A stretch of 64,000 nucleotides of DNA from Amanita rubescens (Eukaryota > Basidiomycota > Agaricomycetes > Agaricales > Amanitaceae): contig WION01000002.1 in NCBI GenBank assembly GCA_015039365.1, forward strand, positions 248,001 to 312,000. Reading direction: 5' to 3'. How positions within the stretch are numbered: position 1 is the stretch's first letter; each line of letters begins with the position of its first letter. Under the pieces are notes generated by a model. The model did no database searches, was not told where the DNA came from, and saw only the letters and a program-made list of their open reading frames with translations. Shown here piece by piece: positions 1 through 10,403 of the stretch. A program made the position numbers and the translations under genes.

Positions 1-708
<708 letters not shown>

Positions 709-779
709 GAAGAGATATTTGTACATGTTGTGAAGCACGCGGTTGCCAAACATGCTGTGGCGCGGCATCACCGCACACA
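709..779. promoter_or_regulatory. 71-bp shared intergenic region between divergent KRR1 and NCBP3-type genes
   Basis: The two start codons face away from each other with only 71 bp between them, so core promoter elements must lie here or inside the opposing 5' coding ends. I see no clear TATA box. The segment includes GTTGCCAAACATGC and a GC-rich stretch. Co-expression is an inference from the geometry only. Confidence 0.5.
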
Positions 780-2016
780 ATGGACAACGGTTTTGAAGAC
801 GCGCCCGGCCCTCAGCTCTCATACGATGACTCGGTTCCTTACAACGAACAAGTCTCATCTCTCGCAGAACGAATCAGTTCAACAAAAGTTTATTTGCTTG
901 CAGATGCTTCAAATGCCAAACGCAAGCCTGCAGAAGATATCCACAACGGCGGCGGCGAAGACGAGATGGAAACTGACCAAGGTACCTGTTCTCTCACCGT
1001 AACTTCTTCCATCGCCTCCTCAACTATCCACAACAGACCCTCTTCTCCGTGGAAATGCCATCCTCCTCCAAGGCCCTCCCATAGCCCACCTCCCCACCGC
1101 TCGCATATTCGATTACGCAGCTCATTTTGACATTCACCCCCTCGGTCTCGAATGGGTCGACGACAACACGTGCATATTCGTCTTTCCCTCAAAAGCCTTG
1201 GCTACTTCCGCCTTTCTCGCTCTCCAAAAACCAGCCACCACTTCAGAAACGCCCTCCACGACCACCATGACCACCTCGCGACCCATCCCCATCTCACTTT
1301 GGCCACCCGAGGATAGAATTCATCATAGTCTTGGAGTCGGGCAAGGTCTTAGAGGGACAATGCACATGCGTTGGGCACGCGTAGACGACAAGAAGAAACG
1401 AGGTGCAAAGAAGGATAGCGCGTTTTACAGAAAGCATGGTGTGGACGCGGGTAAGGAGAGTGCTGGGTTCGGCGTTGTACCCGCCAGCGCAACAATCGCG
1501 GCGGCTGCGGCTGAGGGTGGTAGTCTAGCAAGAAGATTGGGACCAGTTGGGGATACGCTGGAAGAGCGGATCGCGGTTACGGACGTCGAAGATGACAAGG
1601 TAGCAACAGCTGCGGATGGTGTGAGGGAATGGGATCTCGGAAAACCTGGCGTAGAGGGTGTTACAACGCTGGAGAACCGAATATCCTCGTCACCTCCTGG
1701 GAGGAAGCGGAAGCGCGGGGGAAAAGATGACATTGATGAATTTTTGGCCGATGATGAGGAACCTGCTACAGAACCTCCTTCAAAGATGCGTTCTGATTAT
1801 ATAGCTCAGACCGGTAGGATTACGGCCCGGTTGCCGAAACGGCCAAGAGCGCGAGAAGGTAATTGGGCAGAGGACGAAGAGGCAGCAAGTCGAAGACGGG
1901 GTGGTCGAAGGCGAGGGAGGAACCGAGCTGTCGAGACAGGCGGGGAGCCTCCACGTAAAAAGACGCGAGAAGAGCTCGACGAAGAGCTCGAGGCGTTTCT
2001 AAATGATAGAACTTAA
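780..2016 (+). CDS. NCBP3: NCBP3-type nuclear cap-binding protein (RRM-like), 393 aa
   Basis: There are two exons (780-981 and 1037-2016) with intron GTACCT...CAACAG; the joined frame is 1,182 nt. After an acidic start comes an RRM-like fold with the block GNAILLQGPPIAHLPT, then ARIFDYAAHFDIHPLGLEWV and DDNTCIFVFPSKALA. These match the NCBP3 (metazoan C17orf85) pattern of a helix followed by EWxDDxxCxxV. Downstream, MRWARVDDKKKRGAKKDSAF followed by YRKHG matches the conserved basic block of that family. The C-terminal half is basic and disordered, with KRKRGG, RRRGGRRRGR and PRKKTREEL. In animals NCBP3 joins CBP80 and ARS2 on capped nuclear RNA; the role here is inferred by homology. The stop is only 13 bp from the stop of the convergent transporter gene. 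Confidence 0.8.
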
Positions 2017-2029
2017 TATTCATGTACTA

Positions 2030-3091
2030 CTAATTACCTCCTCTCCGTCCATTTGCAATCGTGTATCTAATTGTCCCCATCATAACAAACACTGCTCCAG
2101 TCCACATCATTCGCTCATTCACCTTCACTTGTTTTGTTCTCTGATCATCATCACCCATCGCTCGAGCCGCGTACTTTACCACAAATCCATCTCCCACCAC
2201 GCTCAGTACCAAACTCGTCGCCTTGCGCACCACTAAGACCAGTGTGACCGTCAACGCACTTACACGCGTCGTCAACCTATTCACACCCGCAACGCAAACA
2301 AGCTGCGTAAGCGTGTTGAGCGCCAAAGGTATATACACCGCCGGAGACGGAGACGAATGTATAGCGCGCAGCTGTGACGAAATGTCGCCCCGGATAAAGA
2401 AAAACATGGGTAACGAAAGAAAGTGGAGGTAAAACATGGATTCTCGCCAAGGCTTTGATGATGTAGTACTAGTACGTCCGTAGGTCGTGTAAGTCCAGTC
2501 TTGTACGAGTCCTAGCAGTCCGGAGAGAAGTAACGCGAAAGAGAGGATCGCGATTCCAGTTGCGTACGAGTACGTCTCCGTGGGGGCTGTTGCTGCGGTA
2601 CTAGTCGACGCGGAGAGCGTAGTGAGGACTACACCAGCCGTTACCAGCATCACCGACTCGACTTGCATCGGGGTATACTTCTTCCCCACTAGTATCCAGC
2701 CCAAGAGCATGCTGACGATCAACCCTCCACTTCTAAATATGATGTGAACAGACATGGGGATGCGGTACGCAAATGCGGCATTGTTGAGCAGCGAGATAAA
2801 GTAAAAGAGACCGACTTGGACGAGGTAGGGTGTCAGCGGTACCGTTCGTGGTTTAAGACGTGGTCCGGAGGGTGTCCATGTGATATGTTGAGGAAGGCCG
2901 TACAATGATACGATGAGAAACTGGAAAAACGTGATGAGAGACCCAAAACGTGGGTGCGTGGACGTCAGCTGCTCGAGCGTCACCGCATTGCTATACACTT
3001 GTGTGAGTGTCAAAACGAGGCAAGAACGAACTAGAACTCACCTACAGCAGCCACCGAACACAAGGGACAAGGTCACCGCCCAGTCCAACAT
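2030..3091 (-). CDS. YEA4: YEA4/SLC35B-type UDP-N-acetylglucosamine transporter, 336 aa
   Basis: A multi-pass Golgi/ER nucleotide-sugar transporter of the UAA family. Exon 1 (3091-3042) encodes MLDWAVTLSLVFGGCC. Splicing at GTGAGT...GTATAG restores the diagnostic CCSNAVTLEQL, and exon 2 (2990-2030) completes it. Other family blocks are LITFFQFLIVSLYGLP, VGLFYFISLLNNAAFAYRIP, SVHIIFRSGGLIVSMLLGW and GKKYTPMQ, then FYLHFLSLPMFF. About ten hydrophobic segments are visible. The protein ends in a short basic tail rather than a classic KKXX signal. The known role of the family is import of UDP-GlcNAc for chitin and N-glycan synthesis; substrate choice within the family cannot be read from sequence alone. 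It lies 51 bp downstream of the next gene's stop, in the same direction. Confidence 0.85.
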
Positions 3092-3141
3092 GCGAGTCAT
3101 TCATTGTGATGATGGGAAAAAACAAAGTGTGCTACACGTAT

Positions 3142-4116
3142 CTACACCTCCATACCTCCCCACTCTAACACTCGGAACAGCTCTTCGCAACCCATCCCTT
3201 CCACATCAATCCCAACAATAGTCCTCCACCCACCCACGTCCATATCCTTCGTTCTCTGTTCAGCTTCACTCCAAATATCCAGATCGCAAGCGTCGACACC
3301 ACGGAATAACATGAATACACGCGTGACGACGTCAGGCTTTGGAGTAATATCCAAGCGAGCTGCAGATTCATACGAGGATTGCTCCAAGAATCTCAATGCG
3401 ACGTATTCGTACTTTATAAAGCTGGGAAGCCAGTAGGTGATGAAAGAGGTCCGAGCCTCGGTGTGTAATCCCATCGCAGAAAGCGCCTTGTCTAGGTATC
3501 CGGTCAAATCGACCGGGGCGCGTAAAAGGACCGAGTTTTGAGGTGTTAGAACAGGTTTAGATGGGTCGAATGGTTCCAACTCTGGAGTATGAGGCCGTGA
3601 TATCGGTGGAGTAGCGATTTCTCGAGAAATTCGTGTCCTGCAATGCGTTTAGAAAGATCTAACCGCAGAAGACCTCATCACTTACTCCGCCTCCCAATAA
3701 AGGTACGACACCTCCAGACCATCTGATAAACGTAACTTTCCACTTGGTTCTGCAAACACATTCCAAGATATGGTCTGTCCGGATGCGGGCCGCTTCACGG
3801 GAACCAATGGATAGACGGCGGAAAATTCCCAGGCAGATGACAATGAAAGACCGACATTGACAGAAATGGGAGTTGGGGGAAAGAGGTATATGACAGGCTT
3901 TTGTCCCTTGAGCAGGGTTCCCGGGGTCGCAAGATAGATGCGCGACCCTTGATGCACGCCAATCGATTCCAGCGTCTGGCTACCTTCTATTGTTTTATTA
4001 TTATGAGTCAATTGTTGAACATGAGTTGGGATGCCCTCGCTGTCTTGTATCAGCGCCTTGAGAGCGTCCACACTAGCACCGGTATGCACATAAATCGTAA
4101 TCGTCTTGGTCGTCAT
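3142..4116 (-). CDS. Ubiquitin-like N-terminal domain protein, function unknown
   Basis: Exon 1 runs from 4116 to about 3687 and exon 2 from about 3640 to 3142, joined by a GTAAGT...TTGCAG intron that keeps frame (GA|G). The first ~70 residues form a beta-grasp ubiquitin-like domain: MTTKTITIYVHTGASVDALK, DSEGIPTHVQQLTHNNKTIE, then LESIGVHQGSRIYL. Next comes a block rich in Trp, Tyr and Pro (VIYLFPPTPI, SAWEFSAVYPLVP, ISWNV, GLEVSYLYWEAE), then an alpha-helical C-terminus with SFITYWLPSFIKYEYVALRF. I recall similar proteins as uncharacterised in agaricomycetes but know no assigned role. There is no C-terminal Gly-Gly, so it is not a conjugated modifier. The start is the first ATG of the ubiquitin-like strand; an upstream exon cannot be ruled out. 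Confidence 0.7.
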
Positions 4117-4199
4117 TATCTGTACAAAGATTTCAACGGGACTGGGCGTCTTGTCGATTTCTATCCACAGCGATGAAATAACCCCGTAAATGCGGGACC

Positions 4200-4700
4200 A
4201 CGCCGCCGGATCAACATGGACAAGTCCGCGATCGGCGAACCTGACGCTGAACTTGAGCCTGGTATCGGGCGGTATATTGAAAAACTGCCTGGCAACCTGT
4301 TCGACGCTCTATAGAACCATCGCGGGTAGGTATTAAGAATGTCGCTCGCAGAGTGTTGGAAAAAAGAGACACACGCACGGTTAAAGACTTGTTCTGGTTT
4401 GTCACCACGGGTTTTTGGTTTCCATAGTATAGGAAGAGAAGTGGAGGAGATGGGCGTTGAGTCTGTTCAAGCATTTGCCTTGCGCTTGCAACAAGGCTGC
4501 TTAGAGAGACTACAGAACGGTGGCACGGGGCATTCAGGCGCCCACATGATACAGACGCTCGACAAATATACGCCTACATCTTGATAATCTTTCCAGAATT
4601 CGTTGAAGACTTGTTCGCTTTGATGGCCGTTAGTTCCCGTTCTTTCAGGCAAGTGATTCTCTTGTCGGCCAAGGAACACGGCTTGATCAGGTGGTAAGGC
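4200..4700 (+). other. Gene-poor stretch with weak protein-like pieces (+)
   Basis: Short frames on the + strand look somewhat protein-like (for example from 4216, around 4339-4584, and FPEFVEDLFALMAVSSRSFR near 4590-4690). I could not join them with good splice sites or recognise a family. They may be exons of an unknown gene, a decayed gene, or 5' leader sequence of the ubiquitin-like gene read in reverse. Confidence 0.2.
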
Positions 4701-4763
4701 GTTCCTTCAGCCTATATCGGGTTTTGTAGTAGTAGCTGAAAAAGGAATGACATGAGAATAAAA

Positions 4764-4779
4764 CAAAAAAAAAAAAAAA
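4764..4779 (-). terminator. Pol III oligo-T terminator of tRNA-Arg
   Basis: Directly 3' of the tRNA on the minus strand is an uninterrupted run of more than a dozen T residues, the standard RNA polymerase III stop signal. Confidence 0.85.
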
Positions 4780-4780
4780 G

Positions 4781-4852
4781 TGACCACCGCAGGGGTCGAA
4801 CCTGCAATCTCCTGATTCGTAGTCAGACGCGATGCCATTTCGCCAGGCGGCC
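4781..4852 (-). tRNA. tRNA-Arg (anticodon ACG)
   Basis: A full cloverleaf can be drawn over 72 nt. The acceptor GGCCGCC pairs with GGTGGTC and the discriminator is A. The D stem is GCG/CGC. The anticodon stem TCTGA/TCAGG carries the loop CTACGAA, giving anticodon ACG at positions 34-36. The T stem GCAGG/CCTGC carries the loop TTCGACC. There is no intron. Box B (GGTTCGACCCC) is intact, and a long T run follows the 3' end as the Pol III terminator. A34 of this tRNA is a classic substrate for deamination to inosine by TAD2/TAD3; a TAD2 gene lies at 49,241-49,910. Confidence 0.95.
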
Positions 4853-4944
4853 ATGTAAAGATTGAATGACACGTACCTCACGTGCGCTCGTTGATTAGAT
4901 GGAAAAATCCCGATCTTGCCGCGAACCGTCGACAACAACCTAGA

Positions 4945-6279
4945 ATGGCGCCTCGCTTTTGTGCCTTATGCCAGACCGCCAAGGCAATGCTCAAGCGGCC
5001 GAAAACAGGCCAACAGATATGTCGCGAATGCTTTTTCTACGTTTTCGAGACCGAAGTGCATCATACTATCACGGAAGCGCAATTGTTCAAACCGGGGGAT
5101 AAAGTGGCTATTGGTGCCTCTGGCGGAAAAGGTTTTCGTCCGATTCTTTAAGCATATCTTTGCGGCGCTAATGCAGCAGCGTAGACTCGACTGTGCTAGC
5201 ATACGTGATGAAGACGCTCAACGAGCGATATAACTACGGGCTAAATTTATTTTTGCTCTCAATTGACGAGGGCATAACTGGGTACAGGGACGACTCATTA
5301 GAGGTATTTCAGGCTCGTCCATTCTAACCTAACACTTACCGGCTCACCCAGACCGTCAAACGGAACCAACAACAATACAACATGCCGCTCAAAATCCTGT
5401 CGTACGACGAGCTGTATGGATGGACGATGGATGCCATCGTCGCCAAGATCGGTAAAAAGAACAATTGTACATTCTGCGGTGTATTCCGTCGACAAGCTCT
5501 CGACCGCGGTGCGGCGATGCTCAACGTGAACCACATCGTCACAGGCCACAACGCAGATGATATTGCCGAAACAGTACTCATGAATAGTAAAGTCCCTCCG
5601 TTTCAATGTCTGTCCGATTGGCTAACGAGACAAACAGTCATGCGAGGCGATATCGCACGTCTCGGTCGATGCACCTCCATCTGCACTCAAGGCGAAGACA
5701 CCATCAGACGTTCCAAACCCTTCAAATACGCATACGAAAAGGAAATCGTCATGTATGCCTATTTCAAGAAACTCGACTATTTTTCTACAGAGTGTATATA
5801 CTCCCCTGACGCATACCGGGGGCACGCGAGGGCGTTTTTAAAGGATTTGGAGGCGGCAAGACCTAGTGCGATTATTGATATCATACATTCCGGGGAAGCG
5901 TGGGCAGTCAAGGAAGAGATTAAAGCAACGCAAAAGGCACAGCGTACGCACCTAGCTCGTCAAAGATGTTGCTTCCCCAAATTGATGTTTTGACAGAGAC
6001 GTGTAAACGATGTGGATACATGTCAAGTAACGAATTGTGCAAGGCATGTACGCTTCTCGAAGGACTCGAACGCGGAGTTACTGATGCTGGAGTGGTATGT
6101 TTTCCTTCTCGTGTCTTGATTCTGGTAATTGGAACTGGCTGCAGACCGAACGTGGAATGAGGAAACTAGAAGCTGAAGGACCCCCACCTGAAGATCTACG
6201 GACAATACCATTCTTTAAGCTCCCATCTAAGCAGCCACCCAGCGAACATCCTGCACTTGCCATCGAAGCACCTTCATAA
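4945..6279 (+). CDS. NCS6: NCS6/CTU1, cytoplasmic tRNA 2-thiolation enzyme, 359 aa
   Basis: The NCS6-NCS2 complex activates U34 of tRNA-Lys, -Glu and -Gln by adenylation and adds sulfur. Six exons join cleanly (4945-5131, 5185-5303, 5352-5586, 5638-5943, 5997-6094, 6145-6279; 1,080 nt). The N-terminal zinc-ribbon-like block reads [18 protein letters not shown], with CRECFF after it. The ATP-binding PP-loop GASGGKDS is created across intron 1. The conserved core follows: [62 protein letters not shown] and [16 protein letters not shown]. The C-terminal zinc motifs are CKRCGY and CKAC. The start lies at the conserved MAPRFC. The ATG is 93 bp from the 5' end of the divergent tRNA-Arg gene. Confidence 0.95.
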
Positions 6280-6826
6280 TACCTACCCCATTACAATACC
6301 CTGTATTGCTAGCCACAAATGAATGCAGATCTGCTCAGGGGCTATGCTCTTTTGGCTGAAGGGCCAGATTGAAGTGGAAGGCATGGGAAAGGACCACAGA
6401 CGGAGAGGCAAGCGGCCTGGGAGGCGGCAGGGCCGAGGCAGATGGACATGACGAGCGGATGGCAAGTGGACATTTACATTGCTACTTTAACGTTTAACGA
6501 TGAACAGAAAGTGCCATATGGCGCTACTAGTAGGGACTCCGAGGAAAGAGTGGCTGCCCTGAAGGCACTTGGTACCACTGTCAAATTCGTTTGAGAGAAC
6601 AAAAGGGAATGAGAGTAGAATGCCACGAGATGACGTCTGCAGTTCAGATCCTGTACAGTGCAACGTATGACCTCTCTGTTGTACTTCTATAATGGTATAT
6701 ATACATACTTGACAAGCTGGTATTTCACACAAACTAGTATTTAACGATACAATTATGGTATGCATGGAGCAAGATATCAAAAAGCACCAAGAGAAAAAAA
6801 TGCGACAAAAAGCAGACTCGCCATAT
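6280..6826. other. Convergent intergenic region, 3' flanks of NCS6 and the MDR gene
   Basis: About 550 bp between two convergent stop codons. I see no supported gene, only A/T-rich patches (around 6760-6810) that fit 3' untranslated regions and polyadenylation signals. Confidence 0.5.
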
Positions 6827-9800
6827 TCACTCGACAATCTTGACGACCACGGTAGACCCTTGTGAAAGCGGACCATCGTCAACGAATACCTCTGGAGCCC
6901 GTTCGAACGGCACGACTCGACGGTCTTCGCTTGGAGACCCAACCCAAGGCTTGGCTAGGCCTTCCAACGCCAGCTTCAACACGGTGGCGATACTTTCTGA
7001 TATATTCTGGCCCTCCCAATCCACATCCTGGGCCGTGCCCACCCAAGCATAGCCCACCTTCCTATCACCGGCTGACCCTCCACTCGTCCTCCCCGGACTA
7101 TTAGGGCCATCGTCTTTGTATCCGCCAGATGGCTTCACACCCATCCTTAAGGATCTAACTCCCGCCTTGAACAGATCACTGGCACTGGGCACAACACGAC
7201 TCGGCGCGTCCCCGACCAACGTCGTAAATTGCGCGTAGCCCTTTGGACCTTTCTTGGTTCTGAAACCCTCGTCCGCGGACGAGATAGACGACTTGAGAAC
7301 CCGTTCGGCTGCTTCCCAGATTTCTTTACCCCCGACAGTGTCCAACACTGCGTCAATCACGTCCCCGTCTCTCCACAGCCTCTCCAAAACGCGCACGACC
7401 GCACCCCGGCCCTCATCCCCGCCCGCCTCTATCCCGTCGTCAAATATGATCTCGTCGCACCCCCAAGCTCGCGCTCGTTCCTCAACAGCAGCCATGTACA
7501 CGTCACCCTCTTCGCTTTCAGCAGGATAAGGACACGGGGCGTGAATGGACACATCCCACCCTTTTGCTATCAAAAGTCGTACGGCCAGTGCGCCTACCCC
7601 GTCATGTCCACGCAATACGAGCGCCCGTCGTCGTCTTCCTGTTTTGTCATCTACCTCTGGGGTATCGTAGGCAGACATCATTCGTTGGCTCTCCGAGACC
7701 ATTCTATTGGAATCTTTCGTGGGGGAAGTTGAGAATGCATATACGAACGTCCGCACAGCTCGGTAGGCAGGCACACCGCAAAGGGGTAAGAGAGCAAGTT
7801 CTTCAAGCGTTAAACCCCACGCTGGGGTTCTTGATGATGATGACGTAGAGAAGTTTCGTTCGGGTTGCTTGCCAAGAGCCTTGAGCGACATACCCGATAT
7901 CTTGGGATGTGGAACCCGATGTACCCGACGTTTATCCACAACGATAAACTCCGAAAGGGCACCAGCCTACATAGCCACGCAATAATCGTCAGACCAATTC
8001 TTATTAAAAAAGTCAGCTCACCTTGCGAACGTCCAGCAGGCCAACAACCCAATCTCCCTTCTTCACAATGTCATCCTCCACCCCCCATCCACACTCCAGC
8101 ACACGTCCTGTAAAGCTCCTCCCAGGTATATACCCCACCAACGGCTGGGGCAATTCCTGATCGGCAGGAACAACCGTAGAGCGCACAAAATTCCATCGCA
8201 AGCTTCCCCCCTTCTTAATATGGCCATTCATGGTATTTGCTTGACGAAGCAAATCGTTGGAGCTCCTCCCGCCTACTCTCAGCCCAACCAACCGCGCGTC
8301 GACACTATCGACGCCTACGGCCCACACCTGAACCAGCACGCACGAACTCGGCACGTAATCCGGCGGTTTCCTATAACTCGTAAACCCAAGTGGCTGGTGA
8401 TCGCTCAGTTCCCGCGCTCCTGTCGCGGCAGTGTTATCTTCGCTCCGTCTTGCCCGCGGTCTGTCCAAACTGGTCCGCACTGGTACCGTCTTCCTCCTAT
8501 TCAAAGACATTTTTCGACCCAACGCGCCCAACAACCCTTTCCCCTTTGCGGTCGCTCCGAGACCATGTACGACTTCCACCGTCGCCATTGTCGTCTGTGC
8601 AATTCCGCTTCGCGTCAAATCGATTCTACCATCCGTGCTCGGTTCGATTTTGGGTCTCTGGGATCGGGCAGTCAACGCAGATGGAGGTGGTGCACGGGGG
8701 AGGACGAGAGACGTAAATCCTGGCGTTCCTTGAGAGGGTAGGTCCCCAGATGGCATAGGAAGAGACGCAAGCTCTGTTATTGACACGCTGCGTGAATGGC
8801 CACCGGACCTTGCGGATGACCTTAGGTCCTCATGGGAGCGGGAGGGGCGGTGGCGTAAATTTGAGTTACGGTTGCTGTTGTATTTAGGACTGTTCATCGC
8901 CGTGTCGCGAGATTTGGATGAGGCCAAAGACGTGTCAGGTGTCGAAGTTACAGAAGTATGGTGCAAGGTGGACCGGAAAGAATCGTCGGCGGATGGATAC
9001 GTCGAGGAAATGGTGGGTTTGGACGACGCTCTCGAACTCTCTTGTTGGACAACCAGCACATTGCTCTGGGGATGGGACCCCTTGGCATATGCCGCCCGCG
9101 GGCTTAGATTGCTAGACGTTATCACGTCTTCGTCCTCCTCCAAGAGGGCGGTCATATTCATCATGATGCTGGGGTTCGCCTTTGACATGGCCTTGAGGAG
9201 TTTGTTCGATTTACGCGAATGTGCATGGCCATTTGGTATTGGCGGCACCGGCTTTCTCTTTGAACTAGACGATCCGGATACTGCCTGGTCATTTGGCCAA
9301 CCGTCGTCTTGCGTCCATTCCTCGTCCAAGTCGGCAAGAATTTCATGTTGGCTGCCACTGCGAGCACGACCCGACCGACCGACGTCACTCTCGCGGTCCC
9401 TAGAAGGGTCAGACCGAGGTGGAGGTGAAGTTCGGGTAGAGTTGGACATGGGCTGGGAAAAGAACGAATAGACATCCGGGGATGTAGACGAAAGTGACGA
9501 AGCGGATGTGTGACCCCTACCAAAAGAGCCCTGCGATTGATGCTGTCCCGCAATAATAGTACCGTGGATTTGGGATTTATCCGGTACTGAATCAATTTCC
9601 GTTTTAGACCTAACGGGCGGACGAAGAGGGGTGGTGCCTGTCTTGGACATGGACGCCTCGCTGTTCGTCGCGGACCCGGCGGACAGCTGTCTGCTCATCG
9701 CCGCCATTTTGAGTGAGCGGCGACTCGATTTTCGAGACGTTCCTTGCGACCTGCGGCTCAGACGCGCGCTGCTGCCGCCTGAACGAGTGGAAGCGACCGA

Positions 9801-10299
9801 CATCCGAGGAGAGGTATTTGGCGTATAGAACACGTCGTCCTCTGAGGTATCTGACATGTTTCCGTCGTCGTCTTCGTCATCTATCATCACATTTCTCCGA
9901 TAGTCGGTACCAGTCTGAAACCCGTCTTCGTTGGATTCATAGTTATTCCTTTCTTCGCGGTGATGGTGATTGTCATGATTGCCACGTTTACGACCGGACA
10001 AGGGATCAATTTTTGTTACTGGTGGCACGGGGTTGCGTACGCCAGTCCGTGACGGCAAAGTTGAGGTAGCCTGAGAGTAAATTTTCACATGAGATAATGG
10101 AAGGAGAGAAGGCAAATAGAATAGTCACCTGTTGGAGGGCCTCGATACTCTGAATCTGTTGCCTGAGGCGTTGTTGCTCGACTTCGGCTGCAATACGAAG
10201 CATGTCCTGTTTACTAGAGAAATAAGTGTTCTCTTGAGGGAAAGAGTAGGCCTGGGAAGGCTTTCCAAGGATGGACTGCCAGAGAGTAGGTTTTGGCAT
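6827..10299 (-). CDS. Large protein with disordered N-terminus and C-terminal MDR (zinc-alcohol-dehydrogenase-like) domain, 1,119 aa
   Basis: Three exons (10299-10129, 10070-8022, 7966-6827) join in frame to 3,360 nt. Residues 1-57 begin MPKPTLWQSILGKP and turn into a Gln-rich helix (EVEQQRLRQQIQSIEALQQ). Residues ~58-560 are Ser/Arg/Pro-rich and disordered. From ~600 a GroES-like part appears (SCVLVQVWAVGVDSVDARLV, PGRSFTGRVLECG). The nucleotide-binding half follows (LTLEELALLPLCGVPAYRAV, VLRGHDGVGALAVRLLIAKG, DAVLDTVGGKEIWEAAERVL). It ends STVVVKIVE. Catalytic zinc ligands are not evident. The domain recalls yeast AST1-type proteins, which help sort plasma-membrane H+-ATPase, but that link is tentative. 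The true ATG lies four codons inside the open frame, downstream of a TTG. Confidence 0.75.
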
Positions 10300-10403
10300 G
10301 GGCGCTGACAAGCGCTCAGTAAAGGCAGGTAAAAAGGAGTACTAGCTCAGGCTGATTTAAAATGTGGCACTTGATATCATTATTATAAAAGTACACGTTC
10401 CAA

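Noticed and set aside
6487..6942. 151-residue minus-strand frame at the end of the MDR gene
   Set aside because: Overlaps the MDR stop region in another frame and has no conserved blocks.
7229..7732. Long + strand frame opposite the MDR domain
   Set aside because: Antisense shadow of a conserved coding exon; composition follows the opposite strand's codon pattern.
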